Assembly: GCA_014651175.1 (NCBI GenBank)
Contig: BMWJ01000002.1
Span: 310,001 to 374,000 of the forward strand
DNA: 64,000 nt
Direction of reading: 5' to 3'
From: Streptomyces clavifer
GTDB taxonomy: Bacteria; Actinomycetota; Actinomycetes; Streptomycetales; Streptomycetaceae
The notes beneath the pieces were generated by a model, which was given only the letters and a program-made list of their open reading frames with translations, ran no database searches and had not been told where the DNA came from. Positions 17,701 through 27,118 of the stretch are shown piece by piece. Numbering within the stretch: position 1 is the first letter of the stretch; the number at the start of each line of letters is the position of its first letter. The position numbers and the translations under genes were made by a program.

Positions 17701-18677
17701 CCAGCCCGTCGCCCGCCGCCCCCGTGAACCGCCAGCGCCCGCGCCGTTCCTGTCTGGCCGTGCCGGGCTCGAACCCGCGGTTCCTGGAGAAGGCCCAGGG
17801 CCTCCCCGCCGACCAGGTCTTCCTGGACCTGGAGGACGCCTGCGCGCCGCTCGCCAAGGAGGGCGCCCGTCACCACATCGTCGACGCGCTCAACAACGGC
17901 GACTGGTCCGGCAAGACCCGGGTCGTGCGGGTCAACGACTGGACGACGCACTGGACGTACCGTGACGTCATCACGGTCGTCGAGGGCGCGGGCCCGAATC
18001 TCGACTGCATCATGCTGCCGAAGGTCCAGGACGCCCAGCAGGTCGTCGCGCTGGACCTGCTGCTGACCCAGATCGAGAAGACGATGGGCTTCGAGGTCGG
18101 GAAGATCGGCATCGAGGCGCAGATCGAGAACGCCAAGGGTCTGGTGAACATCGACGACATCGCCGCCGCCTCGCCCCGGCTCGAGACCCTGATCTTCGGT
18201 CCGGCCGACTTCATGGCCTCGATCAACATGAAGACCCTGGTCGTCGGCCAGCAGCCCCCCGGCTACCCGGCCGACGCGTACCACTACATCCTGATGCGCA
18301 TCCTCATGGCGGCCCGTACCCACGACCTCCAGGCGATCGACGGGCCGTTCCTGCAGATCCGGGACGTGGACGCGTACCGCGAGGTCGCGGGCCGCGCCGC
18401 GGCTCTGGGCTTCGACGGCAAGTGGGTGCTGCACCCCGGTCAGGTCGACGCGGCCAACGAGGTGTTCTCGCCCTCCCAGGAGGACTACGACCACGCCGAG
18501 CTCATCCTCGACGCGTACGACTGGTGCACCTCGGAGGAGGGCGGCAAGAAGGGTTCGGCGATGCTCGGCGACGAGATGATCGACGAGGCCAGCCGCAAGA
18601 TGGCACTGGTGATCGCGGGCAAGGGCCGTGCGGCCGGAATGCAGCGCCTCTCCAAGTTCGAAGCCCCGGAGGCCTGA
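17697..18677 (+). CDS. HpcH/HpaI (CitE-like) lyase, probable beta-methylmalyl-CoA/malyl-CoA lyase
   Basis: 326 residues, overlapping meaA by ATGA. Family motifs: RSCLAVPGSNPRFLEKA at the N-terminus, FLDLEDACAP (metal-binding acidic pair), IEAQIENAKGL (Glu), FGPADFMAS and the C-terminal VLHPGQVDAANEVF. CitE-type proteins cleave or condense acyl-CoA with glyoxylate using Mg2+. In this pathway the job is splitting beta-methylmalyl-CoA into glyoxylate and propionyl-CoA (and possibly malyl-CoA into glyoxylate and acetyl-CoA). Substrate assigned from gene context. Confidence 0.88.
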   Translation: MTSPSPAAPVNRQRPRRSCLAVPGSNPRFLEKAQGLPADQVFLDLEDACAPLAKEGARHHIVDALNNGDWSGKTRVVRVNDWTTHWTYRDVITVVEGAGPNLDCIMLPKVQDAQQVVALDLLLTQIEKTMGFEVGKIGIEAQIENAKGLVNIDDIAAASPRLETLIFGPADFMASINMKTLVVGQQPPGYPADAYHYILMRILMAARTHDLQAIDGPFLQIRDVDAYREVAGRAAALGFDGKWVLHPGQVDAANEVFSPSQEDYDHAELILDAYDWCTSEEGGKKGSAMLGDEMIDEASRKMALVIAGKGRAAGMQRLSKFEAPEA

Positions 18678-18679
18678 TC

Positions 18680-19213
18680 ATGCAGTTCGGACGGACCTTT
18701 GAGGAGTTCGAGGTCGGTGCTGTGTACAAGCACTGGCCGGGAAAGACGGTCACGGAATACGACGACCACCTCTTCTGCCTGCTGACCATGAATCACCACC
18801 CGCTGCACATGGACAGCAACTACGCGGAGAGGACGACCGATTTCGGAAAGAACGTCGTCGTCGGCAACTACGTCTACTCGCTCCTGCTCGGCATGTCGGT
18901 GCCGGACGTCTCCGGCAAGGCGATCGCCAATCTCGAGGTGGAGTCGCTGAAGCACATCGCGCCGACCTTCCACGGCGACACGATCTACGGCGAGACGACC
19001 GTGCTCGACAAGACTCCGTCACGGTCCAGGAACGACCGCGGCATCGTGTACGTCGAGACGAGGGGATACAAGCAGGACGGCACGACGGTCTGCGTGTTCC
19101 GCCGCAAGGTGATGGTTCCCACCGAGACGTACATCAAGGAGCGGGGCGGCGAGCAGCCCGGCCGCCCGGAGCCGGTCCAGCCGCCGCAGAAGAACGTGGA
19201 GAAGCAGCCATGA
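18680..19213 (+). CDS. MaoC family dehydratase, probable mesaconyl-CoA hydratase
   Basis: 177 residues from the ATG at 18680, with GGAGG seven bases upstream and the previous stop two bases away. It has the hot-dog fold features of MaoC hydratases: FEEFEVGAVYKHWPGKTVTEYD, then the catalytic helix region with MNHHPLHMDSNYA (Asp/His), and VVGNYVYSLLLGMSV. In the pathway this would add water to mesaconyl-CoA to give beta-methylmalyl-CoA. The tail after about residue 150 is charged and Pro/Gln-rich. The last four bases overlap the next gene. Confidence 0.88.
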   Translation: MQFGRTFEEFEVGAVYKHWPGKTVTEYDDHLFCLLTMNHHPLHMDSNYAERTTDFGKNVVVGNYVYSLLLGMSVPDVSGKAIANLEVESLKHIAPTFHGDTIYGETTVLDKTPSRSRNDRGIVYVETRGYKQDGTTVCVFRRKVMVPTETYIKERGGEQPGRPEPVQPPQKNVEKQP

Positions 19214-20415
19214 GCCGACTCGCACAGACCGCCGGCCTGACGGACGTCCAGCAGGAAATCCTCTCCACGGTCAGGGATTTCGTCGACAAGGAGATCATTC
19301 CTGTAGCGACCCGGCTGGAACACCGCGACGAGTACCCGACGGAAATCGTCGAAGGCCTCAAGGAACTCGGTCTGTTCGGGCTGATGATTCCCGAGGAGTA
19401 CGGCGGTCTGGGCGAGTCGCTCCTCACCTACGCCCTGTGCGTCGAGGAGATCGCCCGCGGCTGGATGAGTGTGTCGGGAATCATCAACACGCATTTCATC
19501 GTGGCGTACATGCTCAAGCAGCACGGCACGCAGGAGCAGAAGGACACGTTCCTGCCTCGGATGGCGCTGGGCGAGGTGCGCGGGGCTTTCTCGATGTCAG
19601 AGCCGGCCCTGGGTTCCGACGTGTCCGCGATCACGTCCAAGGGTGTGAAGGACGGCGACGCGTACGTCCTGAACGGCCAGAAGATGTGGCTGACGAACGG
19701 CGGAACGTCCACGCTGGTGGCCGTCCTCTGCAAGAGTGACGAAGGACACCCCGAGGGCACGGCCCCGCACAAGTCGATGACGACCTTCCTGGTGGAGAAG
19801 GAGGCGGGATTCGGCGAGGTCCGCCCCGGTCTCACCATCCCGGGGAAGATCGACAAGATGGGCTACAAGGGCGTCGACACGACCGAGCTCATCATGGACG
19901 GACTGCGCATTCCGGCCAATCGCGTGCTGGGGGGCACGACCGGCCGTGGTTTTTACCAAATGATGGACGGTGTAGAGGTCGGCCGGGTAAATGTCGCCGC
20001 GCGTGGCTGCGGCGTCGCACAGCGTGCATTCGAACTGGGCGTTTCGTACGCCCAGCAGCGCCATACCTTCGGAAAGCCGATCGCCCAACACCAGGCGATC
20101 CAGTTCAAACTGGCCGAAATGGCCACCAAGGTCGAAGCCGCTCATGCGATGATGGTGAACGCGGCACGCAAAAAGGACTCCGGGGAACGAAACGACCTGG
20201 AGGCAGGGATGGCGAAGTACCTCGCCTCCGAGTACTGCAAGGAAGTCGTCGAGGACGCCTTCCGTATCCACGGCGGTTACGGCTTCTCCAAGGAGTACGA
20301 GATCGAGCGCCTCTACCGCGAGGCCCCGATGCTGCTGATCGGTGAAGGTACCGCCGAGATCCAGAAAATGATCATCGGTCGCCGACTCCTCGAGGAGTAC
20401 CGACTCCAGGGTTGA
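19210..20415 (+). CDS. acyl-CoA dehydrogenase, probable methylsuccinyl-CoA dehydrogenase of the ethylmalonyl-CoA pathway
   Basis: 401 residues, ATGA overlap with the hydratase gene. Three-domain FAD enzyme: FSMSEPALGSDVSAI and KMWLTNGG (flavin/substrate loop), YAQQRHTFGKPIAQHQ, and the C-terminal LLIGEGTAEIQKMIIGRR, whose Glu after Gly aligns with the catalytic base of short-chain acyl-CoA dehydrogenases. By position it should oxidise (2S)-methylsuccinyl-CoA to mesaconyl-CoA. The proteobacterial enzyme for this step is longer (about 550 residues as I recall), so the assignment rests on gene context; an isobutyryl- or butyryl-CoA role is the alternative. Confidence 0.83.
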   Translation: MSRLAQTAGLTDVQQEILSTVRDFVDKEIIPVATRLEHRDEYPTEIVEGLKELGLFGLMIPEEYGGLGESLLTYALCVEEIARGWMSVSGIINTHFIVAYMLKQHGTQEQKDTFLPRMALGEVRGAFSMSEPALGSDVSAITSKGVKDGDAYVLNGQKMWLTNGGTSTLVAVLCKSDEGHPEGTAPHKSMTTFLVEKEAGFGEVRPGLTIPGKIDKMGYKGVDTTELIMDGLRIPANRVLGGTTGRGFYQMMDGVEVGRVNVAARGCGVAQRAFELGVSYAQQRHTFGKPIAQHQAIQFKLAEMATKVEAAHAMMVNAARKKDSGERNDLEAGMAKYLASEYCKEVVEDAFRIHGGYGFSKEYEIERLYREAPMLLIGEGTAEIQKMIIGRRLLEEYRLQG

Positions 20416-20505
20416 TTGTCCCATTCGAGGTGATTTAGTGGCGAAGAACATCACACCGAGTCATCCTCGTCGGGAGCCTTTCAGCTGTCCGACTCGGCTG
20501 CTGGC

Positions 20506-20536
20506 TTGCCCAGTTGCCGCTCGCACCCGATAGCAT
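20506..20536 (+). promoter_or_regulatory. possible psd promoter
   Basis: TTGCCC (20506) and TAGCAT (20531) lie 19 bases apart in the 181-bp gap between the acyl-CoA dehydrogenase and psd. The spacing is at the long limit, so this is tentative. Confidence 0.3.
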
Positions 20537-20596
20537 CGACGGAAAGCCGCCGTCCCCCCGTTGCCAGCGCGGCATCATCCGCTACGAAGGTCATCC

Positions 20597-21244
20597 ATGC
20601 CCGACAGTCAGAATTCTGCACCACGCGGCGGGGTCCGCCTTGCCCGCGGAGCGTCGCCGTGGCTCCTCCCGACCGTCGCCACCGCGGCACTCAGCCTCGC
20701 CCGGGCCCGCAAGTCCGGGCGCTGGGCCGCTGTGGCCGTGCCCACCACCGCGCTCGCTGCGGGCATGCTGTGGTTCTTCCGTGACCCCGAGCGCGAGATC
20801 ACCCGGGGTCGCGTCATCTCGCCGGCCGACGGCGTGGTGCAGAGCATCATGCCGTGGAAGGACGGGCGCACCCGCGTCGCGATCTTCATGAGCCCGCTGA
20901 ATGTGCACGTCAACCGGGCACCCCTGTCCGGCACCGTGACGTCGGTCGAGCACATTCCGGGCGGGTTCGTCCCGGCGTTCAACAAGGAGAGCGAGAACAA
21001 CGAACGCGTTGTCTGGCACTTCGACACCGAGCTCGGCGACATCGAGATGGTGCAGATCGCGGGAGCGGTCGCCCGTCGAATCGTCCCCTACATCCCGCAG
21101 GGTACGAAGGTGGAGCAGGGCGAACGCATCGGTCTGATCCGTTTCGGCTCGCGCGTCGACATCTACCTTCCGGAAGGTATCGATGTCGCGGTCGAGGTCG
21201 GTCAGGCCACCACCGCGGGGGTGACTCGAATTGACCGTGATTGA
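20597..21244 (+). CDS. psd: phosphatidylserine decarboxylase proenzyme
   Basis: 215 residues from an ATG with GAAGG upstream; an ATG at 20561 in frame is less likely. This is the short proenzyme type: DPEREITRGRVISPADGVVQ, IFMSPLNVHVNRAP, and the self-cleavage site RFGSRVDIYLPEG, where the Gly-Ser bond breaks to leave a pyruvoyl group on the alpha chain. Two hydrophobic segments near the N-terminus anchor it. It makes phosphatidylethanolamine from the product of the overlapping pssA gene. Confidence 0.93.
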   Translation: MPDSQNSAPRGGVRLARGASPWLLPTVATAALSLARARKSGRWAAVAVPTTALAAGMLWFFRDPEREITRGRVISPADGVVQSIMPWKDGRTRVAIFMSPLNVHVNRAPLSGTVTSVEHIPGGFVPAFNKESENNERVVWHFDTELGDIEMVQIAGAVARRIVPYIPQGTKVEQGERIGLIRFGSRVDIYLPEGIDVAVEVGQATTAGVTRIDRD

Positions 21245-22094
21245 TCCTGATACACAAGCCGGCTGGGTGCCGGAGGGCTCCGAGGACGAGGACTCCGACG
21301 GCACGGAGGACATGCCGCTCTCGATGAGGCTGTCGATAGCGGACACCCTTACCCTCGGTAACGCCACGTGCGGTTTCATGGCGGTGTACTTCACCACCAC
21401 CGGGATCCTCATCCCGCACCTCACGGGCAGCGACGAGACGGGCATGGCCCGGCACTCCGCGGCCACCGCGGTGATCCTGATGCTCCTCGCGGCGGTCTTC
21501 GACCTCTTCGACGGGCTCGTGGCGCGCAAGCTGCGGTCCTCGCCGATGGGCGCGGAGCTGGACAACCTGTCGGACCTGATCAGCTTCGGCCTGGCACCGG
21601 CGTACTTCGTGCTCGTGTACGGGATGGTCGCGGACGACGCCCACCAGAGGGTGTCGGCGCTCGCGGCGATCGTGGTGCTGCTGGCGGTGGTGCTCAGACT
21701 TGCGCGGTTCTCCTGCGTGACCTTGAAGGACGGCATGTTCCAGGGCATGCCGAGCCCCTTCGGAGCACTCACGGTCGTCTCGATCGTGCTCCTGGAGCTG
21801 CCCTTCGTGCCGACGCTCCTCGCGATCGTCGGGGTGGCGTGGCTGATGGTCAGCCGGGTCGAGTACCCGAAGCCGCGGGGCGTCCTCGCGGTGGCGATGC
21901 TCAGCTGGATCGTGGCCGCCATGGGGCTGCTCGCCGCGTGGGCGTTCGACGCCCCCGGTGGCCAGCTGCTCCTGCAGACCGGCTGCGCACTGCAGGTCGT
22001 GCTGGGCGCGGTGATACCGCTCTTCGCCACGGCGCGGCGGGTGAACACCTTCCGCGACAACCGGCGCGAGGCACGGGCGGCGCAGCTCCCGTAG
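21231..22094 (+). CDS. pssA: CDP-diacylglycerol-serine O-phosphatidyltransferase
   Basis: The frame begins with TTG at 21231, overlapping the end of psd by 14 bases; a GTG at 21237 is equally possible. The CDP-alcohol phosphatidyltransferase motif D-G-x2-A-R-x8-G-x3-D-x3-D is complete: DGLVARKLRSSPMGAELDN then LSD. About seven hydrophobic segments follow an acidic N-terminal tail. It makes phosphatidylserine from CDP-diacylglycerol and serine and is co-transcribed with psd, as expected for phosphatidylethanolamine synthesis. Confidence 0.92.
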   Translation: MTVIDPDTQAGWVPEGSEDEDSDGTEDMPLSMRLSIADTLTLGNATCGFMAVYFTTTGILIPHLTGSDETGMARHSAATAVILMLLAAVFDLFDGLVARKLRSSPMGAELDNLSDLISFGLAPAYFVLVYGMVADDAHQRVSALAAIVVLLAVVLRLARFSCVTLKDGMFQGMPSPFGALTVVSIVLLELPFVPTLLAIVGVAWLMVSRVEYPKPRGVLAVAMLSWIVAAMGLLAAWAFDAPGGQLLLQTGCALQVVLGAVIPLFATARRVNTFRDNRREARAAQLP

Positions 22095-22117
22095 CAGCAC
22101 GGACACGTACGGACACG

Positions 22118-22149
22118 AGGGCCCGGATGCACCCCAGCATCCGGGCCCT
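22118..22149 (+). terminator. strong terminator hairpin after psd-pssA
   Basis: Perfect 13-bp arms (AGGGCCCGGATGC and its complement) around a six-base loop, 24 bases after the pssA stop. No long T run follows, as is usual in this group. Confidence 0.75.
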
Positions 22150-22220
22150 TCCGCGTGCGGGGTGATCACGATGTCGCCGGTGCGGGGTGGGCGTATCGTC
22201 CATAGGGAGAGTTCCCGCCG

Positions 22221-24437
22221 ATGCCCGGACGAGCCGTCGTCACCGGATGCCCGACCGCTCGCCACGGAGCTGCCAGGCGCTCGTCACGGAGAAGGGTCGA
22301 GAGGGTGCAGGACCAAGCCGCCTCCGCCGCAACGGGTTCCGGCACGGAGCTCCTGGACAGCGCGGTGACCCACCTCGTGCGGGAGGCGGGGGCGTCCGTG
22401 GGCATGCTGTACCTGCTCCCGGAGGACGAGGCAACCCTGTACCTGGCGGTGCTGTCCGGGGTGCCCTGGCAGCTCGCGACCCCGTGGAACCGGGTCCCGC
22501 TGTCCGCCCCCATCCCGGTGGCCGACGCCGTGCGGCACCACTGCCTGATCTGGCTGGGCAGCCAGGAGGAGCTGGCTCGCCGCTATCCGCGGCCCGCGCT
22601 CGTCATGCCCTACCGGTTCGCGCTGTGCGCCGCCCCGATCCGCACCGGCAGCACCGACCGGGGCGGGATCGTGCTCCTGTGGCCCGGCTCGCACCCCCTG
22701 GAGCTGGCACCCCAGGAGCGCAAGGCCGTGGCCGGTGCCTGTCACGGCATCGGCATGCTGCTCCAGCAGGCCGAGAGCATCGGCTTCCCCGTCCTGCCGG
22801 GAAGCCGGCCCCGGGTGCTCGCACCGCCGGAGCCGCCCGTCCCGGAGCCCGCCGAGGCCGCGGCGGCCCTGGAGTTCATCGGGCGGCTGCCGGGAGGGAG
22901 CTGCGCCCTGGCCCTGGACGGGTCGATCACCTTCCTCAACGACGCCGCCGCGGACCTCCTGGGCGTCGGCGCGGCGGACCTCCTGGGAACGCTTCCCTGG
23001 GTGTCGCTGCCGTGGATGGACGACCCCGCCGTCGAGGACCACTACCGGGCCGCGGTCATCGGCCGCCAGCAGACGTCCTTCACCACACTCCGGCCCCCGG
23101 ACCGGTGGCTGTCCTTCCACCTGTTCCCGAACTCCTCCGGCATCAGCGTCCGGATCACCCCCGCCGACGGGCCCGCCCCCGACGCGCCGCCGGTCCTGCG
23201 CCCGCCACCGGCCACGCCCGCACCGAGCCGGGCGACCGCCCTGTACCACCTCATGCACCTGGCCGCGACGCTCACCGAGGCCGTCGGCACCCAGGACGTC
23301 ATCGAGCTGACGGGCGACCAGCTGATGCCGGCCTTCGGGATCCAGTCCCTCGTCGTGATGACCTCGGCGGAGGGCCGGCTGCGGATCCAGGGGCGGCGCG
23401 GAGCCCATCCCACCCTCATGGACCGCTTGGACGGCGCCCCGCTGAACTCGGACACCCCCGCCGCGCACGTCCTGATGACGGGCGTCCCCGGCTTCTACTC
23501 CGACTTCGCGGAGCTGGAGCGCGCCTACCCCTCCGAGGGCCTGCGCCAGGTCGTCGCCGCCAGCGCGTTCCTCCCGCTGATCGTGTCCGGTCATCCGGTC
23601 GGCGCGCTGGTGCTGGCCTACGACCAGGACCATGACTTCGAGCCCGAGGAACGTGCCCTGCTCACCTCGATCGCGGGGCTGCTCGCCCAGGCACTCGACC
23701 GGGCCCGCCTCTACGACATCAAGGACCGGCTGGCACACAGCCTGCAGGCCCACCTCCTCCCCCACACCCTCCCGCGGGTCGAGGGCCTGGACGTCGCGGC
23801 CCGCTATCTCCCGGCCACCCGTGGGGTGGGCATCGGCGGGGACTTCTACGACCTGATCCGCCTGGACGACAGCACCGCGGCGGTGACCATCGGCGACGTA
23901 CAGGGACACAACGTGAACGCCGCCGCGCTCATGGGGCAGGTGCGCACGGCCGTGCACGCGTCGGCGGGCGCGCCGCCCGACGAGGTCCTCGCCCGTACCA
24001 ACCGGCTGCTCACCGATCTCGACCCGGGGCTGTTCACCAGCTGCCTGTACATCCACCTCGACCTTGCCGGGCACCGTGCCGTCCTGGCCACCGCCGGACA
24101 TCCTCCGCCGCTGGTGCGGCAGCCCGACGGGCAGACCGAGGTGCTCGCCCTGCCACCCGGCCTGCTGCTCGGCGTCGATCCGTCTTCCCGCTACCCGACG
24201 GCCGAGATCCCGCTGCCCCCGGGCTCGGCGCTCGCTCTCTACACGGACGGACTCGTGGAGGCACCGGGCGTGGACTTCGACGACGCCACCGCCGAGCTGG
24301 CCGAGCACTTCGCGCTGGCCCTGGAGCAGACCATGGACGAGGTCGCCGACACACTCGTCCGCTACGCGCGGCGCGCCACACCCGGCACCGACGACATCGC
24401 GCTCCTCCTGGTCAACGCGCTGCGCACGGCCGGCTGA
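22221..24437 (+). CDS. SpoIIE-family PP2C phosphatase with GAF and PAS sensor domains
   Basis: ATG at 22221 with AGGGAG nine bases upstream; GTG at 22305 is an alternative start. The 738-residue protein has a GAF-like region (about 40-180), a PAS-like region (about 205-300, FLNDAAADLLGV), a second GAF (about 340-505) and a C-terminal SpoIIE phosphatase (about 520-735) with GGDFYDLI, TIGDVQGHN, TAGHPPPLV and LYTDGLVEA, supplying the acidic residues that bind two metal ions. Such proteins dephosphorylate anti-anti-sigma factors in response to signals sensed by the N-terminal modules. No anti-sigma gene lies beside it. No kinase domain is fused to it. Confidence 0.9.
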   Translation: MPGRAVVTGCPTARHGAARRSSRRRVERVQDQAASAATGSGTELLDSAVTHLVREAGASVGMLYLLPEDEATLYLAVLSGVPWQLATPWNRVPLSAPIPVADAVRHHCLIWLGSQEELARRYPRPALVMPYRFALCAAPIRTGSTDRGGIVLLWPGSHPLELAPQERKAVAGACHGIGMLLQQAESIGFPVLPGSRPRVLAPPEPPVPEPAEAAAALEFIGRLPGGSCALALDGSITFLNDAAADLLGVGAADLLGTLPWVSLPWMDDPAVEDHYRAAVIGRQQTSFTTLRPPDRWLSFHLFPNSSGISVRITPADGPAPDAPPVLRPPPATPAPSRATALYHLMHLAATLTEAVGTQDVIELTGDQLMPAFGIQSLVVMTSAEGRLRIQGRRGAHPTLMDRLDGAPLNSDTPAAHVLMTGVPGFYSDFAELERAYPSEGLRQVVAASAFLPLIVSGHPVGALVLAYDQDHDFEPEERALLTSIAGLLAQALDRARLYDIKDRLAHSLQAHLLPHTLPRVEGLDVAARYLPATRGVGIGGDFYDLIRLDDSTAAVTIGDVQGHNVNAAALMGQVRTAVHASAGAPPDEVLARTNRLLTDLDPGLFTSCLYIHLDLAGHRAVLATAGHPPPLVRQPDGQTEVLALPPGLLLGVDPSSRYPTAEIPLPPGSALALYTDGLVEAPGVDFDDATAELAEHFALALEQTMDEVADTLVRYARRATPGTDDIALLLVNALRTAG

Positions 24438-24694
24438 GCCCGCGTCCGCCGCCGTACGGATCGCCCGGCCCGATGCCGGTGGGGCGGTTCCGCACTGCCG
24501 AACCCACCCGCCGCCGCCACTCGCGCCTCCCTGCGCCCCGCCACCGGAGCAGGAAGCCCGGAATTGACGCCTTCGAGTCACTAATTTGAGCTCCACACAC
24601 GAAATCTTGCGCAGCAGCGTGGACTTCCTTGCGGAGGTGCTCCTAGCCTGTGGGGCGTCCGCAGAGCCCCCACGAGCCGCAAGGACGACCACAC

Positions 24695-27061
24695 GTGACC
24701 CCACCCCGAGGACGGCGCCTGTTCAGGCGCTCACTGTCCGCCTCCCTCTCCCTGGCCCTCGTCGCCGCCGGTACCGCGGCGGCGGTCGTGCTGGCGGGGG
24801 CTCCGGCCGCCCGGGCCGCAGCCGTGCCCGCACCGTCGCCCGTCGGGATACCCGGCCGCGGCGCCACCGTTCCGTTCACGGAGCAGGAGGCCGAGTACGC
24901 CGCCACCAACGGCACCCCCATCGGCCCCGACCGGCTCTACGGCTCACTCCCCTCGGAGGCGTCGGGCCGGCAGGCCGTCACACTCGACGCGGCCGGTGAG
25001 TACGTGGAGTTCACCCTCACCGCCCCCGCGAACGCGATGACCTTCCGCTACTCGCTGCCGGACAACTCCGCCGGGACGGGCCGGGACGCCTCGATCGACG
25101 TGCGGGTGAACGGCTCCTCGCTCAAGAGCGTGCCGGTGACCTCGAAGTACGGCTGGTACTACGGCGGCTATCCCTTCAACAACAACCCGGGCGACACCAA
25201 CCCCCACCACTTCTACGACGAGACCCGGACCATGTTCGGGTCGACGCTGGCAGCGGGCACGAAGGTCCGGCTCCAGGTGACGTCCACCGCCGATTCCCCG
25301 TCCTTCACGATCGACCTGGCGGACTTCGAGCTGGTCGGCGCACCGACCGGCAGGCCTACCGGCGCCCTGGACGTGGTGGGCGACTTCGGTGCCGACCCGA
25401 CGGGTGCCGCGGACTCCACCGCGAAGATCCAGGCGGCGGTCGACGCGGGCCGCACCCAGGGCAAGGAGGTGTACATCCCGCGGGGCACCTTCCGGGTCAC
25501 CGACCACATCGTCGTCGACAAGGTGACACTGCGGGGCGCCGGCCCCTGGTACAGCGTGCTGACGGGCCGCCACGCCACGGACCGGAGCAAGGCGGTCGGG
25601 GTCTACGGGAAGTACGCCGCGCAGGGCGGCAGCAGCGACGTCGTCCTCAAGGACTTCGCCATCATCGGCGACATCCGGGAGCGGGTGGACGACGACCAGG
25701 TCAACGCCATAGGCGGAGCCATGTCCGACTCGGTCGTCGACAACGTCTGGATGCAGCACACGAAGTGCGGTGCCTGGATGGACGGCCCGATGGACAACTT
25801 CACCATCAGGAACAGCCGCATCCTGGACCAGACCGCGGACGGAGTGAACTTCCACTACGGCGTCACGAACTCCACGGTGACCAACACGTTCGTCCGCAAC
25901 ACCGGGGACGACGGCCTGGCCATGTGGGCCGAGAACATCCCGAACGTGAAGAACGCGTTCACGTTCAACACCGTGATCCTGCCGATCCTCGCCAACAACA
26001 TCGTCACCTACGGCGGCAAGGACATCACGATCTCCGACAACGTCATGTCGGACACGATCACCAACGGCGGCGGCCTGCACATCGCGAACCGCTACCCGGG
26101 CGTGAACTCCGGCCGGGGGACCGCCGTCTCGGGTACGCACACCGCCGCCCGCAACACACTGATCCGCACCGGCAACAACGACTACAACTGGCAGTTCGGC
26201 GTCGGCGCCATCTGGTTCAGCGGACTCAACGAGCCGATCAGCAACGCCACGATCAACATCACCGACAGCGAGATCCTGGACAGTTCCTACGCGGCGATCC
26301 ACCTCATCGAGGGGGCCACGAACGGCCTGCGTTTCGACAACATCAGGATCGACGGCGCGGGCACCTACGCACTGCAGGTACAGGCCCCGGGCACGGCCTC
26401 GTTCAGTAGGGTGGTGGCCACGAACATCGCGCAGTCCAACCCGATCCACAACTGTGTGGGCGGCGGCTTCCGGATCACGCGCGGTGAGGGCAACTCCGGC
26501 TGGTACGCCGACCCGCCCGCCTGCACCGGCACCTGGCCCGCTCCGGTGTGGACCAACGGCGGAGTGCCGGGCGGCCCCACCGACCCGACCGATCCCCCCG
26601 ACCCGACCGATCCGCCGGACCCGACCGATCCGCCGGAGGAGACGGGCAACCTCGCACAGGGCCGCCCGGTCACCGAGACCAGTCACGTCGACGTGTACGG
26701 TGCCGCCAACGCGGTGGACGGCAACGCCAACAGCTACTGGGAGAGCCGCAACAACGCCTTCCCGCAGTCCGTCACCGTGGATCTCGGCGCCGCGAAGGCC
26801 GTCAAGCGGCTGGTGCTGAAACTGCCCCCCGCTCCGGCCTGGGCGACCCGTACGCAGACCATCGGCGTCTCGGGCAGCACCGACAACTCCACGTACAACG
26901 CGCTGAAGGCGTCCGCGGGTTACACCTTCGACCCGTCGAACAGGAACACTGCCACCGTCACCCTCACGGGGACACCGGCCCGCTACCTGCGGCTGACCTT
27001 CACCGGGAACACGGGCTGGCCGGCGGCCCAGCTGTCCGAACTGGAGGCCTACACCGGCTGA
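24695..27061 (+). CDS. secreted GH87-type alpha-1,3-glucanase (mycodextranase) with discoidin domain
   Basis: GTG at 24695 with AAGGACG upstream gives 788 residues: a twin-Arg-like basic start (RGRRLFRRS), a hydrophobic core and an AxA cleavage region. An N-terminal CBM-like domain (EAEYAATNGTPI, about 55-230) is followed by a right-handed beta-helix starting DFGADPTGAADSTAKIQAA and including MDGPMDNFTI and RNTGDDGLAMWAEN, the acidic pair of GH87 catalytic sites. A Pro-Thr-Asp linker then leads to an F5/8 type C domain (NLAQGRPVTETS...) that binds sugars. The likely substrate is fungal or biofilm alpha-1,3-glucan. It is followed by a bidirectional terminator. Confidence 0.85.
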   Translation: MTPPRGRRLFRRSLSASLSLALVAAGTAAAVVLAGAPAARAAAVPAPSPVGIPGRGATVPFTEQEAEYAATNGTPIGPDRLYGSLPSEASGRQAVTLDAAGEYVEFTLTAPANAMTFRYSLPDNSAGTGRDASIDVRVNGSSLKSVPVTSKYGWYYGGYPFNNNPGDTNPHHFYDETRTMFGSTLAAGTKVRLQVTSTADSPSFTIDLADFELVGAPTGRPTGALDVVGDFGADPTGAADSTAKIQAAVDAGRTQGKEVYIPRGTFRVTDHIVVDKVTLRGAGPWYSVLTGRHATDRSKAVGVYGKYAAQGGSSDVVLKDFAIIGDIRERVDDDQVNAIGGAMSDSVVDNVWMQHTKCGAWMDGPMDNFTIRNSRILDQTADGVNFHYGVTNSTVTNTFVRNTGDDGLAMWAENIPNVKNAFTFNTVILPILANNIVTYGGKDITISDNVMSDTITNGGGLHIANRYPGVNSGRGTAVSGTHTAARNTLIRTGNNDYNWQFGVGAIWFSGLNEPISNATINITDSEILDSSYAAIHLIEGATNGLRFDNIRIDGAGTYALQVQAPGTASFSRVVATNIAQSNPIHNCVGGGFRITRGEGNSGWYADPPACTGTWPAPVWTNGGVPGGPTDPTDPPDPTDPPDPTDPPEETGNLAQGRPVTETSHVDVYGAANAVDGNANSYWESRNNAFPQSVTVDLGAAKAVKRLVLKLPPAPAWATRTQTIGVSGSTDNSTYNALKASAGYTFDPSNRNTATVTLTGTPARYLRLTFTGNTGWPAAQLSELEAYTG
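26578..26638 (+). repeat. tandem repeat coding for the PTDPPD linker
   Basis: About three copies of an 18-base unit like GACCCGACCGATCCGCCG encode the Asp/Pro/Thr linker between the beta-helix and the discoidin domain of the glucanase. Confidence 0.75.
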
Positions 27062-27071
27062 GCGCGCACGC

Positions 27072-27103
27072 GGACGGGCCCGGCCGTGAGGCCGGGCCCG
27101 TCC
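27072..27103. terminator. strong bidirectional terminator
   Basis: Perfect 14-bp arms GGACGGGCCCGGCC around GTGA, extended by further CGCAC/GTGCG pairing. It sits between the convergent glucanase and ABC importer genes and probably stops both. Confidence 0.8.
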
Positions 27104-27118
27104 TGGTGCGCGGTGGGG

